Origin: Corynebacterium crudilactis
Lineage (GTDB): Bacteria > Actinomycetota > Actinomycetes > Mycobacteriales > Mycobacteriaceae
Assembly (NCBI RefSeq): GCF_001643015.1
Contig: NZ_CP015622.1
Span: 137,358 to 201,357 of the forward strand
Direction: 5' to 3'
Length of the DNA: 64,000 nt
Below the pieces are notes generated by a model. That model saw only the letters and a list, made by a program, of their open reading frames with translations. It did not search any database and had not been told where the DNA came from. Below, piece after piece: positions 52,378-60,943 of the stretch; position 1 is the stretch's first letter; the number at the start of each line of letters is the position of its first letter. Both the position numbers and the translations under genes were made by a program.

Positions 52378-53175
52378 ATGACAACCAACCTCATCACTCC
52401 CAAAGCCCTTCTGCTGGATTTCGGCGGAGTTATCGCCACCACCGTCAGCGTTCCAGGCTGGGAAGAATCCATCGCTTTGAAGGTCACCAATCTGCTTAGC
52501 TCCGCCGGGCTGAATAATCCTCCTGAGCTCTCCACGATCATTGCGGATATTCAAGCAGGACGAGTGGCAGATAGCCATTGGAAAAACTCCATGTCCAGGT
52601 TCCGGGCACCCAAAGAACTCAGCTATGAAGAATTCTGGTGTGAGTTTGTTGCCTGCGATTGGGAAGAAGCCGCCCGGGAAGTGCTTCGTGAGCATGCCTC
52701 TGACCTGTGCCTTGAGATGGGGCGAGTACGCCAAAAACGTGAACTGCGCCCAGGGATCGTTGAACTCCTTGAATACTGCACGGCCCACAACATTCCCGTT
52801 GCCATTGCTTCTAATGCTTTAAGTGGGGAAGTGCACCGAGAATTCCTTGCAGCACATGAACTTAGCCACTTTTTTGTCACCGAATGCTACAGCGATGAAT
52901 TAGCTGTCCGTAAACCCAATCCCGCACTTTTAGAAGCAGCTGCCCAAGCATGTGACGTAGCAATTGGTGAATGCTGGTACGTAGGCGACACCCTCGACCG
53001 CGATGTTGTTGCCGGACAACGCGCAGGAATTGGTGCCAGCGTCACCATGGAAGTGTTTACCGTCGGAAAACCCTTGTACCCATCGTTGAACTGGCTAAAT
53101 CCGGATGTCATCGTGGCGGATCCATATGCACTTTTGTCTCTTTTGCAAGCTCAAATTGGTACAGTCAGGCTATGA
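52378..53175 (+). CDS. HAD-superfamily phosphatase of the ABC operon
   Basis: 265 residues. Motif I LLLDFGGVIATT (nucleophile Asp14), motif II AIASNALSGE, Lys motif AVRKPNPALLEAA, acidic motif WYVGDTLDRDVVAGQRAG. A D-x-G(G) motif I is found in the YihX/epoxide-hydrolase N-terminal phosphatase group. Predicted to dephosphorylate the imported or converted substrate. Its stop overlaps the LacI gene start by 4 bp. Confidence 0.83.
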   Translation: MTTNLITPKALLLDFGGVIATTVSVPGWEESIALKVTNLLSSAGLNNPPELSTIIADIQAGRVADSHWKNSMSRFRAPKELSYEEFWCEFVACDWEEAAREVLREHASDLCLEMGRVRQKRELRPGIVELLEYCTAHNIPVAIASNALSGEVHREFLAAHELSHFFVTECYSDELAVRKPNPALLEAAAQACDVAIGECWYVGDTLDRDVVAGQRAGIGASVTMEVFTVGKPLYPSLNWLNPDVIVADPYALLSLLQAQIGTVRL

Positions 53176-54149
53176 ATCAGAGAGTCACCATCATCGATGT
53201 TGCCAAAGCAGCCGGTGTCTCCAAATCCACAGTTTCAGCAGCGTTAACCAATAACCCCACGGTTAATACCAAAACCCGGGACAAGGTTCTCGCTGTTGCC
53301 GCCGAACTGGGATATCGCCCCAACAGGATGGCGCGTTCACTGGTCCGAAAAAACAGTGGCGTCATTGGCATCGTGGTGAGAAATCTACGAAATCCCTACT
53401 ACGTTGACGTAGTAGGGGGAATTGAAGATGCCTGCGAATCACTTGGCCTGATGCCGATCATCAGCCACAGCCGCGACAAAGTAGAAGTAGCATCATCGGC
53501 CATCGACCAATTGTTGGAACTGCAGGTTCAAGGAATCATTGTTATTTCTTCAAGGATCAGCATGCAGACGGTACGCTCTGCCGCGCAAGCAGTACCAGTG
53601 GCAGTGATTGGAAGATTTAGTGATGATGACGGAGAAATCTTCAACATTGTTGGTGATGATTTCGCAGGTGGCAGCATCGGCATAGCTCACTTAGCTGACC
53701 TCGGACACAAGCGCATCGCCTATGCCTCCACCTCTGTGCGGCTTGCTTCTACCTATAGACAATCAGGCTATGAACAAGAACTGAACAATCGCGGTTTGCA
53801 ACCATTTATTGTCAATGCCGACAACCCAAAAGAGACCATCACAGCACTCTTGGAACACGGTGTAACTGGAGTGGTAGCCCACAACGATGTCACCGCAGTA
53901 GCTCTAATGAATGCTGCGCATGAACAAGGTATTGAACTTCCCGAAGCACTATCTATCGTGGGCTATGACGACACCTCACTGTGCGATTCTGCGAGACCTA
54001 CTCTGACCAGCATTAACCAACCCCAAAAAGAAATGGGACGATTGGCAGTGGAACACCTATGGTCCGCTATCCATGGTGAAAATGTCGATCTTTCACGAAT
54101 TGAATTGGCGCCTTCATTGCATTTGCGAAAATCAACAATTGCGATTTAA
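53172..54149 (+). CDS. LacI-family repressor of the ABC operon
   Basis: 325 residues from ATG 53172. HTH TIIDVAKAAGVSKSTVSAALTNNPTVN (about 5-35) and an effector domain with AHLADLGHKRIAYAS and GYDDTSLCDSARPTLTSI near the end. ATGA overlap with the HAD gene indicates the last cistron of the unit. The palindrome at 48089 is its likely operator. Confidence 0.88.
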   Translation: MNQRVTIIDVAKAAGVSKSTVSAALTNNPTVNTKTRDKVLAVAAELGYRPNRMARSLVRKNSGVIGIVVRNLRNPYYVDVVGGIEDACESLGLMPIISHSRDKVEVASSAIDQLLELQVQGIIVISSRISMQTVRSAAQAVPVAVIGRFSDDDGEIFNIVGDDFAGGSIGIAHLADLGHKRIAYASTSVRLASTYRQSGYEQELNNRGLQPFIVNADNPKETITALLEHGVTGVVAHNDVTAVALMNAAHEQGIELPEALSIVGYDDTSLCDSARPTLTSINQPQKEMGRLAVEHLWSAIHGENVDLSRIELAPSLHLRKSTIAI

Positions 54150-54164
54150 GCGAGCGTAATCTCG

Positions 54165-54711
54165 ATGCCCAGGACCCCTGATATGGCAGGTTTTCTCGAG
54201 AACTTTTATTCAGAAAGACTCAAATTCGATGATGGACAACCTGACCGTCTAGATCGAAGGAGGAACCTGGAACCAGAAAGTGCAGTCTTATTGCAGTCGC
54301 TGGTTGCAGGAATCAATCCCGACTTAGTGCTTGAACTCGGCACATCCAATGGGTATTCAACAATTTGGTTAGCCGATGTCAGGCCATTGGCAACAGTGGA
54401 AAATGATCGCAGTCGAGCTGCAGAAGCTGCACTGAACCTGGAGACTGCTGGAGTTGCTGATCGGGTGCAAAGAATTGTCGCTGATGGTGTTGAATTTTTG
54501 GCGACTCCAGGGGACGCAGAGTGGGGGATTCATCTTCCTTGATGCAGAACGATCTCTATACGTTGATTGATGGTATGACCTGCAACGAGTGCTAGTAGAC
54601 GGTGGTGCGCTGGTTATGGAGTTCCGTGTACTGGTTGATCAGATTGTAGGATTCCGCTCGGTGGTTCTTCCTATTGGTGCAGGACTCTTGGTGATCGCTA
54701 AACAGGCCTAG
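54165..54711 (+). pseudogene. O-methyltransferase gene, disrupted
   Basis: The N-terminal part reads as a class I SAM-dependent O-methyltransferase (VLELGTSNGYSTIWLADVRP) through 54540. Then GTGGGGGATTCATC for TGGGATTTCATC shifts the frame, TGA for TGG adds a stop (around 54570), and a block of about 36 bp is missing between GGTGCGCTGGTT and TTCCGTGTACTGG. The tail ends with the same codons as 59251. A second copy of the tail with the missing block intact exists at 59113-59255, so this gene has been partially duplicated and broken. Confidence 0.82.
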
Positions 54712-54794
54712 TTTCTCCACATGCCGGTATAGCGTTTCCCGATTTGGGATGTTATTTCAATGCTCTTTTTGCGATAAAACTCTACTGCTTCATG
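54708..54794 (-). pseudogene. GNAT acetyltransferase C-terminal remnant
   Basis: Minus-strand frame HEAVEFYRKKSIEITSQIGKRYTGMWRN-stop corresponds to the C-terminus of the intact acetyltransferase at 59242 (DDDAVEFYRKQGFTVIPKDR...RYTCTW). It lies tail to tail with the broken methyltransferase, the same junction as the intact pair near 59250. The rest of the gene is absent. Confidence 0.7.
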
Positions 54795-54965
54795 CTGCAG
54801 ATTTAGTGAATTCTAGTAATGCGTAAGAGCATGACATTGACCCTTGATAATTTGGTTTGAAATCCACTGTTTCGGTAAAAATACCGTAACCCCCAGCCCT
54901 GTTTAATGGGGGAGGGGGTAGCGACTAAGTGAATCTGAAGCGTGTTATTTTTTCGATGCCTGAGG

Positions 54966-56441
54966 TTAACTCAACTTTCCGGTACGGACTTCTTTGTTGA
55001 AAATAGCTCCGGAAGTAACATCCTGATCAATCTCTTCCAAGGTGCGTCCGCGAGTTTCTGGAACCTGCGTGTAAATGAATACCAAGGCAACCAATCCGAT
55101 TCCGGCGAACATGAAGAATGTTCCAGTCAGACCTACGGCCTCCATGATGGTTGGGAAGAAGAGCCCAAGGAAGGCATTTGCCATCCAGAGGAAGAATACT
55201 GAGATGCCGATTGCTGAGCCACGCATTGCGAGTGGGAAAAGTTCGGACAACATGACCCATGTGGCTACGTTAAGGAAGGTTTGCATTGATCCCACGAACA
55301 CTACAACAAGGGTCAGGATGATGTAAGGGCGAAGGGGATCGCCGACTGGGAATAGTACGGAGGCAATGCCGATGAGGATATGGCTGATGGTGGTGAGGGA
55401 GTAGCCGATAAGAAGAGTTGTTCGGCGGTTTACACGATCCATCATCCATAGTGCGATAAAAGCACCGACAACTGCGATGACGCCTGGTGCGATGTTAGCG
55501 ATCAAAGCGGCATTCTCGGAGAATCCAGCTTCAATAAGCACGATCTGTCCGTAGTACATGATGGAATTGATGCCGGTCAGCTGCTGGGCAACACCCAATC
55601 CAATGCCGACTAAGAGAATGCGAACAAGCCACTTGCTGGAGAGAATCTCCTTGAGGCTCATGGACTTATCTGAAATTGTGTTTTCTTCTTTAGCTAAGTG
55701 TTCAACCTCAGCAACCTCTGCATGCGCACGATCCAATGGGCGGATAGTTTCAAGAACTGCGCGGGCTTCATCGATTCGACCTCGCTCTACGAGCCAGCGT
55801 GGGGATTCTGGAACTCGGAGCATTCCGAAGAAGAGTGCAATTGCAGGTACTGCGGCAATTGCGAGCATGTAACGCCAGACTCCATCGTGGTGTCCAAAAA
55901 CATTGCCGATAACTGCGTTAATAATAAATGCTGCGAGCTGCCCCACAACAATCATGAGCTCATTACGGCCTGCAAGAGAACCGCGGATTTCAAAAGGGGC
56001 AAGCTCGGCTAGGTAGACAGGAACAACAGTGGATGCGCCACCAACCGCAAGACCCAAGAGGACACGTCCAACAACCATAACGGCAAAGGAAGGGGCGAAA
56101 ACGCAGATCATAGTACCAAAGAAGAAAGCTACTGCAAGTGAGATGATGGTTTTTCGACGTCCCCAGTTATCAGAGATTCGGCCGAAGATCATTGCGCCGG
56201 CTGCTGCACCAAAAAGCAGTGACGAGGTAACTACTCCTTCGGTGAATGCAGTTAGTCCAAGCTCTCGAGCCATTGGGTTGAGTGCGCCATTGATCACTCC
56301 GGTGTCGTAGCCAAAAAGCAACCCTCCAAAAGTTGCCACGAGTGCAACATAGAATAACCGTTTTCTATACGGTCCTTCTGTGAGTGGGGGCAGTTTCTTA
56401 GTTTTTTCAGGCTTGTCAGCCTGAATGAAGGTACTAGCCAT
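54966..56441 (-). CDS. iolT1: Myo-inositol/proton symporter IolT1
   Basis: 491 residues, sugar-porter MFS family, 12 helices. Family motifs: GGLLFGYDTGVINGAL, RVLLGLAVGGASTVVPVYLAELAP, QQLTGINSIMYYG and PETRGRTLEEID. The sequence follows my memory of C. glutamicum IolT1 nearly throughout. The ATG is preceded by TTAGGAGACAAG; the longer frame at 56492 has no conserved extension. It serves as the inositol (and secondary glucose/xylose/fructose) importer for the catabolic locus 20 kb away and should be under IolR. Confidence 0.92.
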   Translation of the reverse strand: MASTFIQADKPEKTKKLPPLTEGPYRKRLFYVALVATFGGLLFGYDTGVINGALNPMARELGLTAFTEGVVTSSLLFGAAAGAMIFGRISDNWGRRKTIISLAVAFFFGTMICVFAPSFAVMVVGRVLLGLAVGGASTVVPVYLAELAPFEIRGSLAGRNELMIVVGQLAAFIINAVIGNVFGHHDGVWRYMLAIAAVPAIALFFGMLRVPESPRWLVERGRIDEARAVLETIRPLDRAHAEVAEVEHLAKEENTISDKSMSLKEILSSKWLVRILLVGIGLGVAQQLTGINSIMYYGQIVLIEAGFSENAALIANIAPGVIAVVGAFIALWMMDRVNRRTTLLIGYSLTTISHILIGIASVLFPVGDPLRPYIILTLVVVFVGSMQTFLNVATWVMLSELFPLAMRGSAIGISVFFLWMANAFLGLFFPTIMEAVGLTGTFFMFAGIGLVALVFIYTQVPETRGRTLEEIDQDVTSGAIFNKEVRTGKLS

Positions 56442-57081
56442 CTTGTCTCCTAAGTTTGTCGTACCCCTGTGGGGAGATGGGGGACGAAACACGATGTAGT
56501 AGTAGGTGATTCAAATCACCAATTAACTTAATCGTGTCAGACCTTATATGTCCCGTCAATCGTACATAACAAAGTTTTATTTAAATTATTCGAGATCTTG
56601 ATGGGCTTTGACGTGCAAGGGTGTTCGTTTGGATGTGATTTTCCGTCGGCTGTGAAGAATTCAATTAATGTCTCTAGCTGCAAGGAATTGGCACATAAGG
56701 GTTGATTGGATGTTGGGGGAGGGGTCTTTGAGGAAAGAGGGACCCCTCTGGGTGCCGTGGGGGTGGAAGGGGTGATTGTAGGACCTTTTGACACCTTTGT
56801 AAGGTGACATTGTCACCTTTGCTGCTGGATAAAGATCCTAATGTCATGTCAAATGTGACTGAGGGGCTACGCGCATCTAAATATGCTGACTAGTGCAGTG
56901 TGGGGCCGTGGCCTAACGACTCTAATTTAAATACTGCAAGATGTTGATTGGCCCTTTGCGTTGAAACGGCCGAGAGCTACCTTCGGGCAACGTTCTGGGG
57001 GTTTGTTTTAGCGTTGGGATAATCGTAAAACCTGGAAGAAGTCTGATCAAAAAATCGTGACCTTTGGCAGGGATCCCTCTC
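56442..57081. other. iolT1 upstream region with palindromes and IolR-like site
   Basis: 640 bp without a gene. GGTGATTCAAATCACC (56505-56520) is a GGTGA-N6-TCACC palindrome near the iolT1 promoter, matching 8 of 10 positions of the GlxR/CRP motif TGTGA-N6-TCACA. GTACATAACA (56562-56571) is one mismatch from the IolR motif. Further out, CACCTTTGTAAGGTG overlaps the perfect 19-bp AAGGTGACA-T-TGTCACCTT (56801-56819). The IS3 element starts at about 57082. Confidence 0.5.
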
Positions 57082-57134
57082 TGTCAGGCTGGTTGTGAAG
57101 CAACCACAACCAGCCTCAAGGAGAAATACCCACC

Positions 57135-57548
57135 ATGACCGTGAACATCCCCACCAACTACACCGATGAGCTGACCCCGGAGCAAAAACGAGCACACGTC
57201 ATCGCCTACCTCTCCCGCAAACACGGCACCAAAGCCGCCTACCTCACCGAACACAACCTCTCAGCATCAGCAGTGATGAACTGGCGTAACACTCTGGCTG
57301 ACGGGGATCTTGAACAAGGCATCATTCCACGCAAGACTGGACGCATGACCTTCAAAGAAGTCCGTGAAAATACCGCACTACGCACCGAAATCGACGATTT
57401 AAAAGCCCAACTCGCTGCCGCCAATGCACATATCGATTCCAGTAACACCACCGTGGAAAAACAACAGAAAAACATCGAAGAGCTCCACAACGCCATTGAT
57501 GCGCTGGGAAAAGCTATCGCCATCATGCACAAAGATGGCGTGGCCTAA
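57135..57548 (+). CDS. IS3-family transposase OrfA
   Basis: 137 residues. Basic N-terminal helix-turn-helix (about 15-60, RKHGTKAAYLTEHNLSASAVMNWRNTL), followed by a leucine-zipper-like coiled coil (about 75-125, TALRTEIDDLKAQLAAAN...), both typical of IS3 OrfA. Ends at TAA 57546, with orfB continuing in the -1 frame as in programmed frameshifting of IS3 elements. Confidence 0.85.
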   Translation: MTVNIPTNYTDELTPEQKRAHVIAYLSRKHGTKAAYLTEHNLSASAVMNWRNTLADGDLEQGIIPRKTGRMTFKEVRENTALRTEIDDLKAQLAAANAHIDSSNTTVEKQQKNIEELHNAIDALGKAIAIMHKDGVA

Positions 57549-58626
57549 GACGCGGCGGTAGCCGACTTTCCCCACAGCACCAAGAGCTCTATGACCACAA
57601 CATTGGTGCAGAAGAGCACCTGATTAGTTGCCTGCGTAGTGCTGCGTATTCCAAAAAGCAGGCATTGGCAGTGCTGGGGTTATCTGAATCAAGCTACTAC
57701 TACCGTCATCATCCCCGGCCACCTGTTGCTGATCCCATCCCGCATACCCAGCGTTGTGGATCAAAACGGATCAGCGATAAGGACCGCGAACACATCGCAA
57801 CACTACTTCGTGCGGGGTTTGATCAGGGATTAAGCGTGCGCCAGATCTTTTATCAACACGTTGATAGCGGTGAGAGGTTGCTTGCGGGTGAGCGGATGTT
57901 TTACCGGATCCACAAAGCTTGCGTGATCCGGTGATTAGACCACGGCGTCATCGCGAGCCAGCAACGGTACCGACAGTCACAGCGACAGGTCCAGGTCAGG
58001 TATTTGTGTGGGATGTCACCTGGGTCAAAGGCCCGTATGTTCGTGCGTTGTATGCCTTGCATGTGGTGATGGATTTGTATTCCCGCAAGATTGTGGGCTG
58101 GACGCTGCAACCACGTGAGAACAAAAACATGGCAGTGATGTTGATGGAACAGACCATTAAGCAAGAAGGTTTAGGCCGTGTTGAGGTCGTTCACTCTGAT
58201 AATGGGGCGATTATGACCAGTAAAGATATGGCTCGGATGCTTGATCGGTATGGGGTCAAACAGTCGTTGATTAGGCCGGGGGTTAGTAATGATAATCCGC
58301 ATTGTGAATCAGTCAATCATACGATTAAGCATCATCGTTTGGGGTTGGAGGTCTATGACTCTATTGAGCATGCGTACACGTGTTTGGGGTCGGTGATCAG
58401 TACGTATAACACGGTGGATTATCACAGTGGGATCGCGAATTTCGTTCCTGAGCAGGTCTTTGATGGGAGTTGGGTGGCAGCAGCGAAGAAACGTCGTGAA
58501 GTGTTGGGGCGTTATTATGCGGCCCATCCGGAGCGGTTTCATCGCCCACCGCGGGTGAAACGACCTCGGCGGGTGGTCAGTATTAATGCTCGTCGGGTTG
58601 ATGATGAGTATTTCTTGATTGAGTAG
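57549..58626 (+). pseudogene. IS3-family transposase OrfB, frameshifted
   Basis: The first part (QHQELYDHNIGAEEHLISCLRS ... MFYRIHKA) is open in the frame -1 to orfA until TGA 57932. Homology continues from RDPVIRPRRHREPA in the next frame to the end, so one base has been lost near 57917. The DDE residues are intact in the second part: VWDVTW (Asp), VVHSDNG (Asp) and HCESVNHT (Glu). Probably inactive as a single protein. Confidence 0.8.
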
Positions 58627-58804
58627 GGGCCAGTACCGAGAATGTATTGAATGTATCTTCACATCTGCTTGACACACGGCGGATTGTAATTATTCAATAT
58701 GAATGGGAGGGATTTGTATTTGTTTCGAGTTGAAAATTTGCATTGTGAATGTCTGGATACTCCATTGGGGAATGGGTATGGTCATTTAGTTTAGTCTGCA
58801 AGAA

Positions 58805-59110
58805 TTATTGGCCCTCTAGCTGGCGTTCTAATTCTTTGATGCGGATGTGCAGTGTCTTTTTCTCATCCCAGTCGGCGGTGACATCGCGGAGGAATACTGC
58901 GACGCCTTCGATTTTCCCTGAATCATCTTTCAAAATTGTGATGGAGAATTCCAGGGACATTTTGGATCCATCTGCTCGTACACCTGGGACGTTGAGTGGT
59001 TTGGGTCCATAGCGAGTTTCGCTGGATTCCATGACACGGTCCCATCCGTCCCAGTGCGCTTTGCGGTGCTTCTCGGGGATGATGATGTTGAGGGATTTTC
59101 CGAATATGTC
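58805..59110 (-). pseudogene. PAS-domain protein, N-terminally truncated
   Basis: The minus-strand frame encodes the C-terminal two thirds of a PAS domain (IFGKSLNIIIPEKHRKAHW, then VPGVRADGSKMSLEFSITILKDDSGKIEGVAVFLRDVT) and a short coiled coil. The first 40 or so residues of the PAS fold (with the start helix and the usual first strands) are missing: the homology stops at about 59105, exactly where the duplicated methyltransferase tail begins. An ATG at 59134 opens the frame, but upstream residues are antisense to methyltransferase sequence. Confidence 0.65.
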
Positions 59111-59112
59111 GA

Positions 59113-59255
59113 TTGGTGCGCTGGTTGTGGACAATGTGTTGTCCCATGCGGATCAGGTAGTGGATTTTCGTGCGCTGGTTGATCAGATTGTAGGATTCCG
59201 CTCGGTGGTTCTTCCTATTGGTGCAGGACTCTTGGTGATCGCTAAACAGGCTTAG
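59113..59255 (+). pseudogene. O-methyltransferase C-terminal fragment (second copy)
   Basis: From GALVVDNVLSHADQVVDFRALVDQ to the stop at 59253-59255 this is the end of a class I O-methyltransferase, with the NVL(S) block that the copy at 54165 lacks. No N-terminal part precedes it; it abuts the truncated PAS gene. The stretch 59175-59251 is identical to 54631-54707 over 77 bp. The fragment together with the intact acetyltransferase next to it marks the ancestral gene junction. Confidence 0.75.
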
Positions 59256-59667
59256 TTTTCCAGGTGCAGGTATAGCGTTCCCGATCTGGCCAGCGTGGAT
59301 CCCGATCTTTGGGTATTACTGTAAACCCTTGTTTTCGATAGAACTCCACCGCATCATCATCGGTTTCTAGATAAATCTCTGGGGAGCTTTGAGATATTTC
59401 ATGAAGAAGTTGGCTGCCCAAACCTCTTCCTTGATGAGTTTCCTTGACTGCGATGTATTCAACCATGGCACGTGTTGGTTCCTGAACATAGGAGGCAAAA
59501 GCGATCAGCGAGGCATTTTCTAATATTCCGATGGTGTTCATCTGGGGGAGCTCATGTGTGATCGTGTAGCTTAGTTTTTCTGCAGAATACTCAGAAGCAA
59601 GCCACAACAGATGGGTGAAATCGACAGAATGCATGATGCTTGGACTGATGATCCTAATATTCAGCAA
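59242..59667 (-). CDS. GNAT-family N-acetyltransferase
   Basis: 141 residues. GNAT motif A is present (YIAVKETHQGRGLGSQLL with the Q-x-x-G-x-G/A acetyl-CoA loop) and motif B near the end (DDAVEFYRKQGF). Substrate unknown. Tail to tail with the methyltransferase fragment, overlapping its last 14 bp; the same arrangement in degenerate form occurs at 54708. Confidence 0.82.
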   Translation of the reverse strand: MLNIRIISPSIMHSVDFTHLLWLASEYSAEKLSYTITHELPQMNTIGILENASLIAFASYVQEPTRAMVEYIAVKETHQGRGLGSQLLHEISQSSPEIYLETDDDAVEFYRKQGFTVIPKDRDPRWPDRERYTCTWKTKPV

Positions 59668-59679
59668 TAGTGCTCTCCC

Positions 59680-60672
59680 TTAGATTTTTGGGGTTGTCCC
59701 ACGAACAATGAGCTGACCTGGAATCTTTAAGTGGTTTTCAGGGAGTGGTTCGGCATCGAGAAGTGTTAACACTTGTGTGGCAGCTGCAGCGCCCATGGCT
59801 GGCAGATCTGGTGAGAAGACAGTGATGCCGGGACCCCACACTGCGAGCCATTCAGCGACACCGTAACAAGCAAGCGCTAGGTCATTGGGTATTTGAATAC
59901 TGCGTTTTTGAGTAGCTTTGAGGACGCCTAACGTCAATTGTGTACTGAGTGGCACTACGATTTCGGGGAGGTCTTCGGTAAATACGGTAAATGCATCGTA
60001 GCCTCCAGTGGGGGAGTATCGGGAGTGAACCACACGGTATCGTAGCTCTTCGCGGACTCCGCGTTGTGTTGCTTCGGATTCAAGCGCCGAGACAAAACCT
60101 GTTTTGCGGTCTCGGGATGTACTTAGCTCAGCAGGTCCGATAATGATGCCAATATCCCGGTAGCCTTGATTCAAAATATGAATTGCAAGTTCTTTTAAAC
60201 CAGCGGCATCATCGCTGGTTACAGTAGGGCGATTAACATCGCTTCGGCGATTAAGTTCGACTACTTTAAATCCTTTGGGAAACTCAGCTTGAGGATTAAC
60301 TGGAACGTGAACCACTGCGTCTACTTGGCGGTTAAGCATGGATTCAATGGCTCGACGTTCTTTTTCTGGATCATTACCAATCGTGGAGACCACCAATTGG
60401 TACCCAGACTTATCCAATTCATCTTGAAGAACGGCAGCAGATTCAGTGTAGAACTCATTGATAATGTCAGGAACAATCAAACCGACTGTACGAGTTTTGT
60501 TTTCGCGCAAAGCACGTGCCATTGAATTAGTTCGATAACCTAGTTTTTCGGCGGCAGCTAACACTTTGTTACGGGTAGCTGCATCAACGGAACCTCGTCC
60601 GGAAATAGCACGAGAAGCGGTACCGTAACCCACTCCTGCCTCACGGGCGACATCAGTTAACTTCACATTCAC
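59680..60672 (-). CDS. LacI-family transcriptional regulator
   Basis: 330 residues. HTH VKLTDVAREAGVGYGTASRAISGRGSVD (about 3-30) and a sugar-binding-like effector domain (about 60-330). It lies downstream of the lyase-transporter operon on the same strand with a 271-bp gap, so it may be transcribed separately and repress that operon. Effector unknown. Confidence 0.88.
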   Translation of the reverse strand: MNVKLTDVAREAGVGYGTASRAISGRGSVDAATRNKVLAAAEKLGYRTNSMARALRENKTRTVGLIVPDIINEFYTESAAVLQDELDKSGYQLVVSTIGNDPEKERRAIESMLNRQVDAVVHVPVNPQAEFPKGFKVVELNRRSDVNRPTVTSDDAAGLKELAIHILNQGYRDIGIIIGPAELSTSRDRKTGFVSALESEATQRGVREELRYRVVHSRYSPTGGYDAFTVFTEDLPEIVVPLSTQLTLGVLKATQKRSIQIPNDLALACYGVAEWLAVWGPGITVFSPDLPAMGAAAATQVLTLLDAEPLPENHLKIPGQLIVRGTTPKI

Positions 60673-60943
60673 ATCTTTAAGCCTATGCGGTGGGGTGGGA
60701 ATGCGGGGGGAATGGTGCTGTAAATATCGGAGCAGCGTTCATCAGAAAGATAGGGAGCTATTCATGAGTTTTCGTGAATGGCGTTGAATTGATATCTGGT
60801 TTTGAAACTGTGCTCTATAAGAACGGACTCGTGTGTGTTTTATATCTTGAGTAGTAAGAAACAATTGAAGTACTGAGATTAAGAGTGCCGTAGTTGGTTC
60901 ATGAAACTAGATCTTTGTTGGTCTCGTGGACAGGAGTTGATTT

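Larger units (their letters stand above)
57082..58674 (+). mobile_element. IS3-family insertion sequence
   Basis: About 1.6 kb. The presumed ends are TGTCAGGCTGGTTGTGAAG (57082-57100) and the inverse of TGTCAAGCAGATGTGAAG ending at 58674 (TG...CA termini). No target duplication is seen next to them, so the exact ends are tentative. It carries orfA (57135) and a frameshifted orfB. Inserted between iolT1 and the PAS fragment inside the rearranged segment. Confidence 0.65.
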
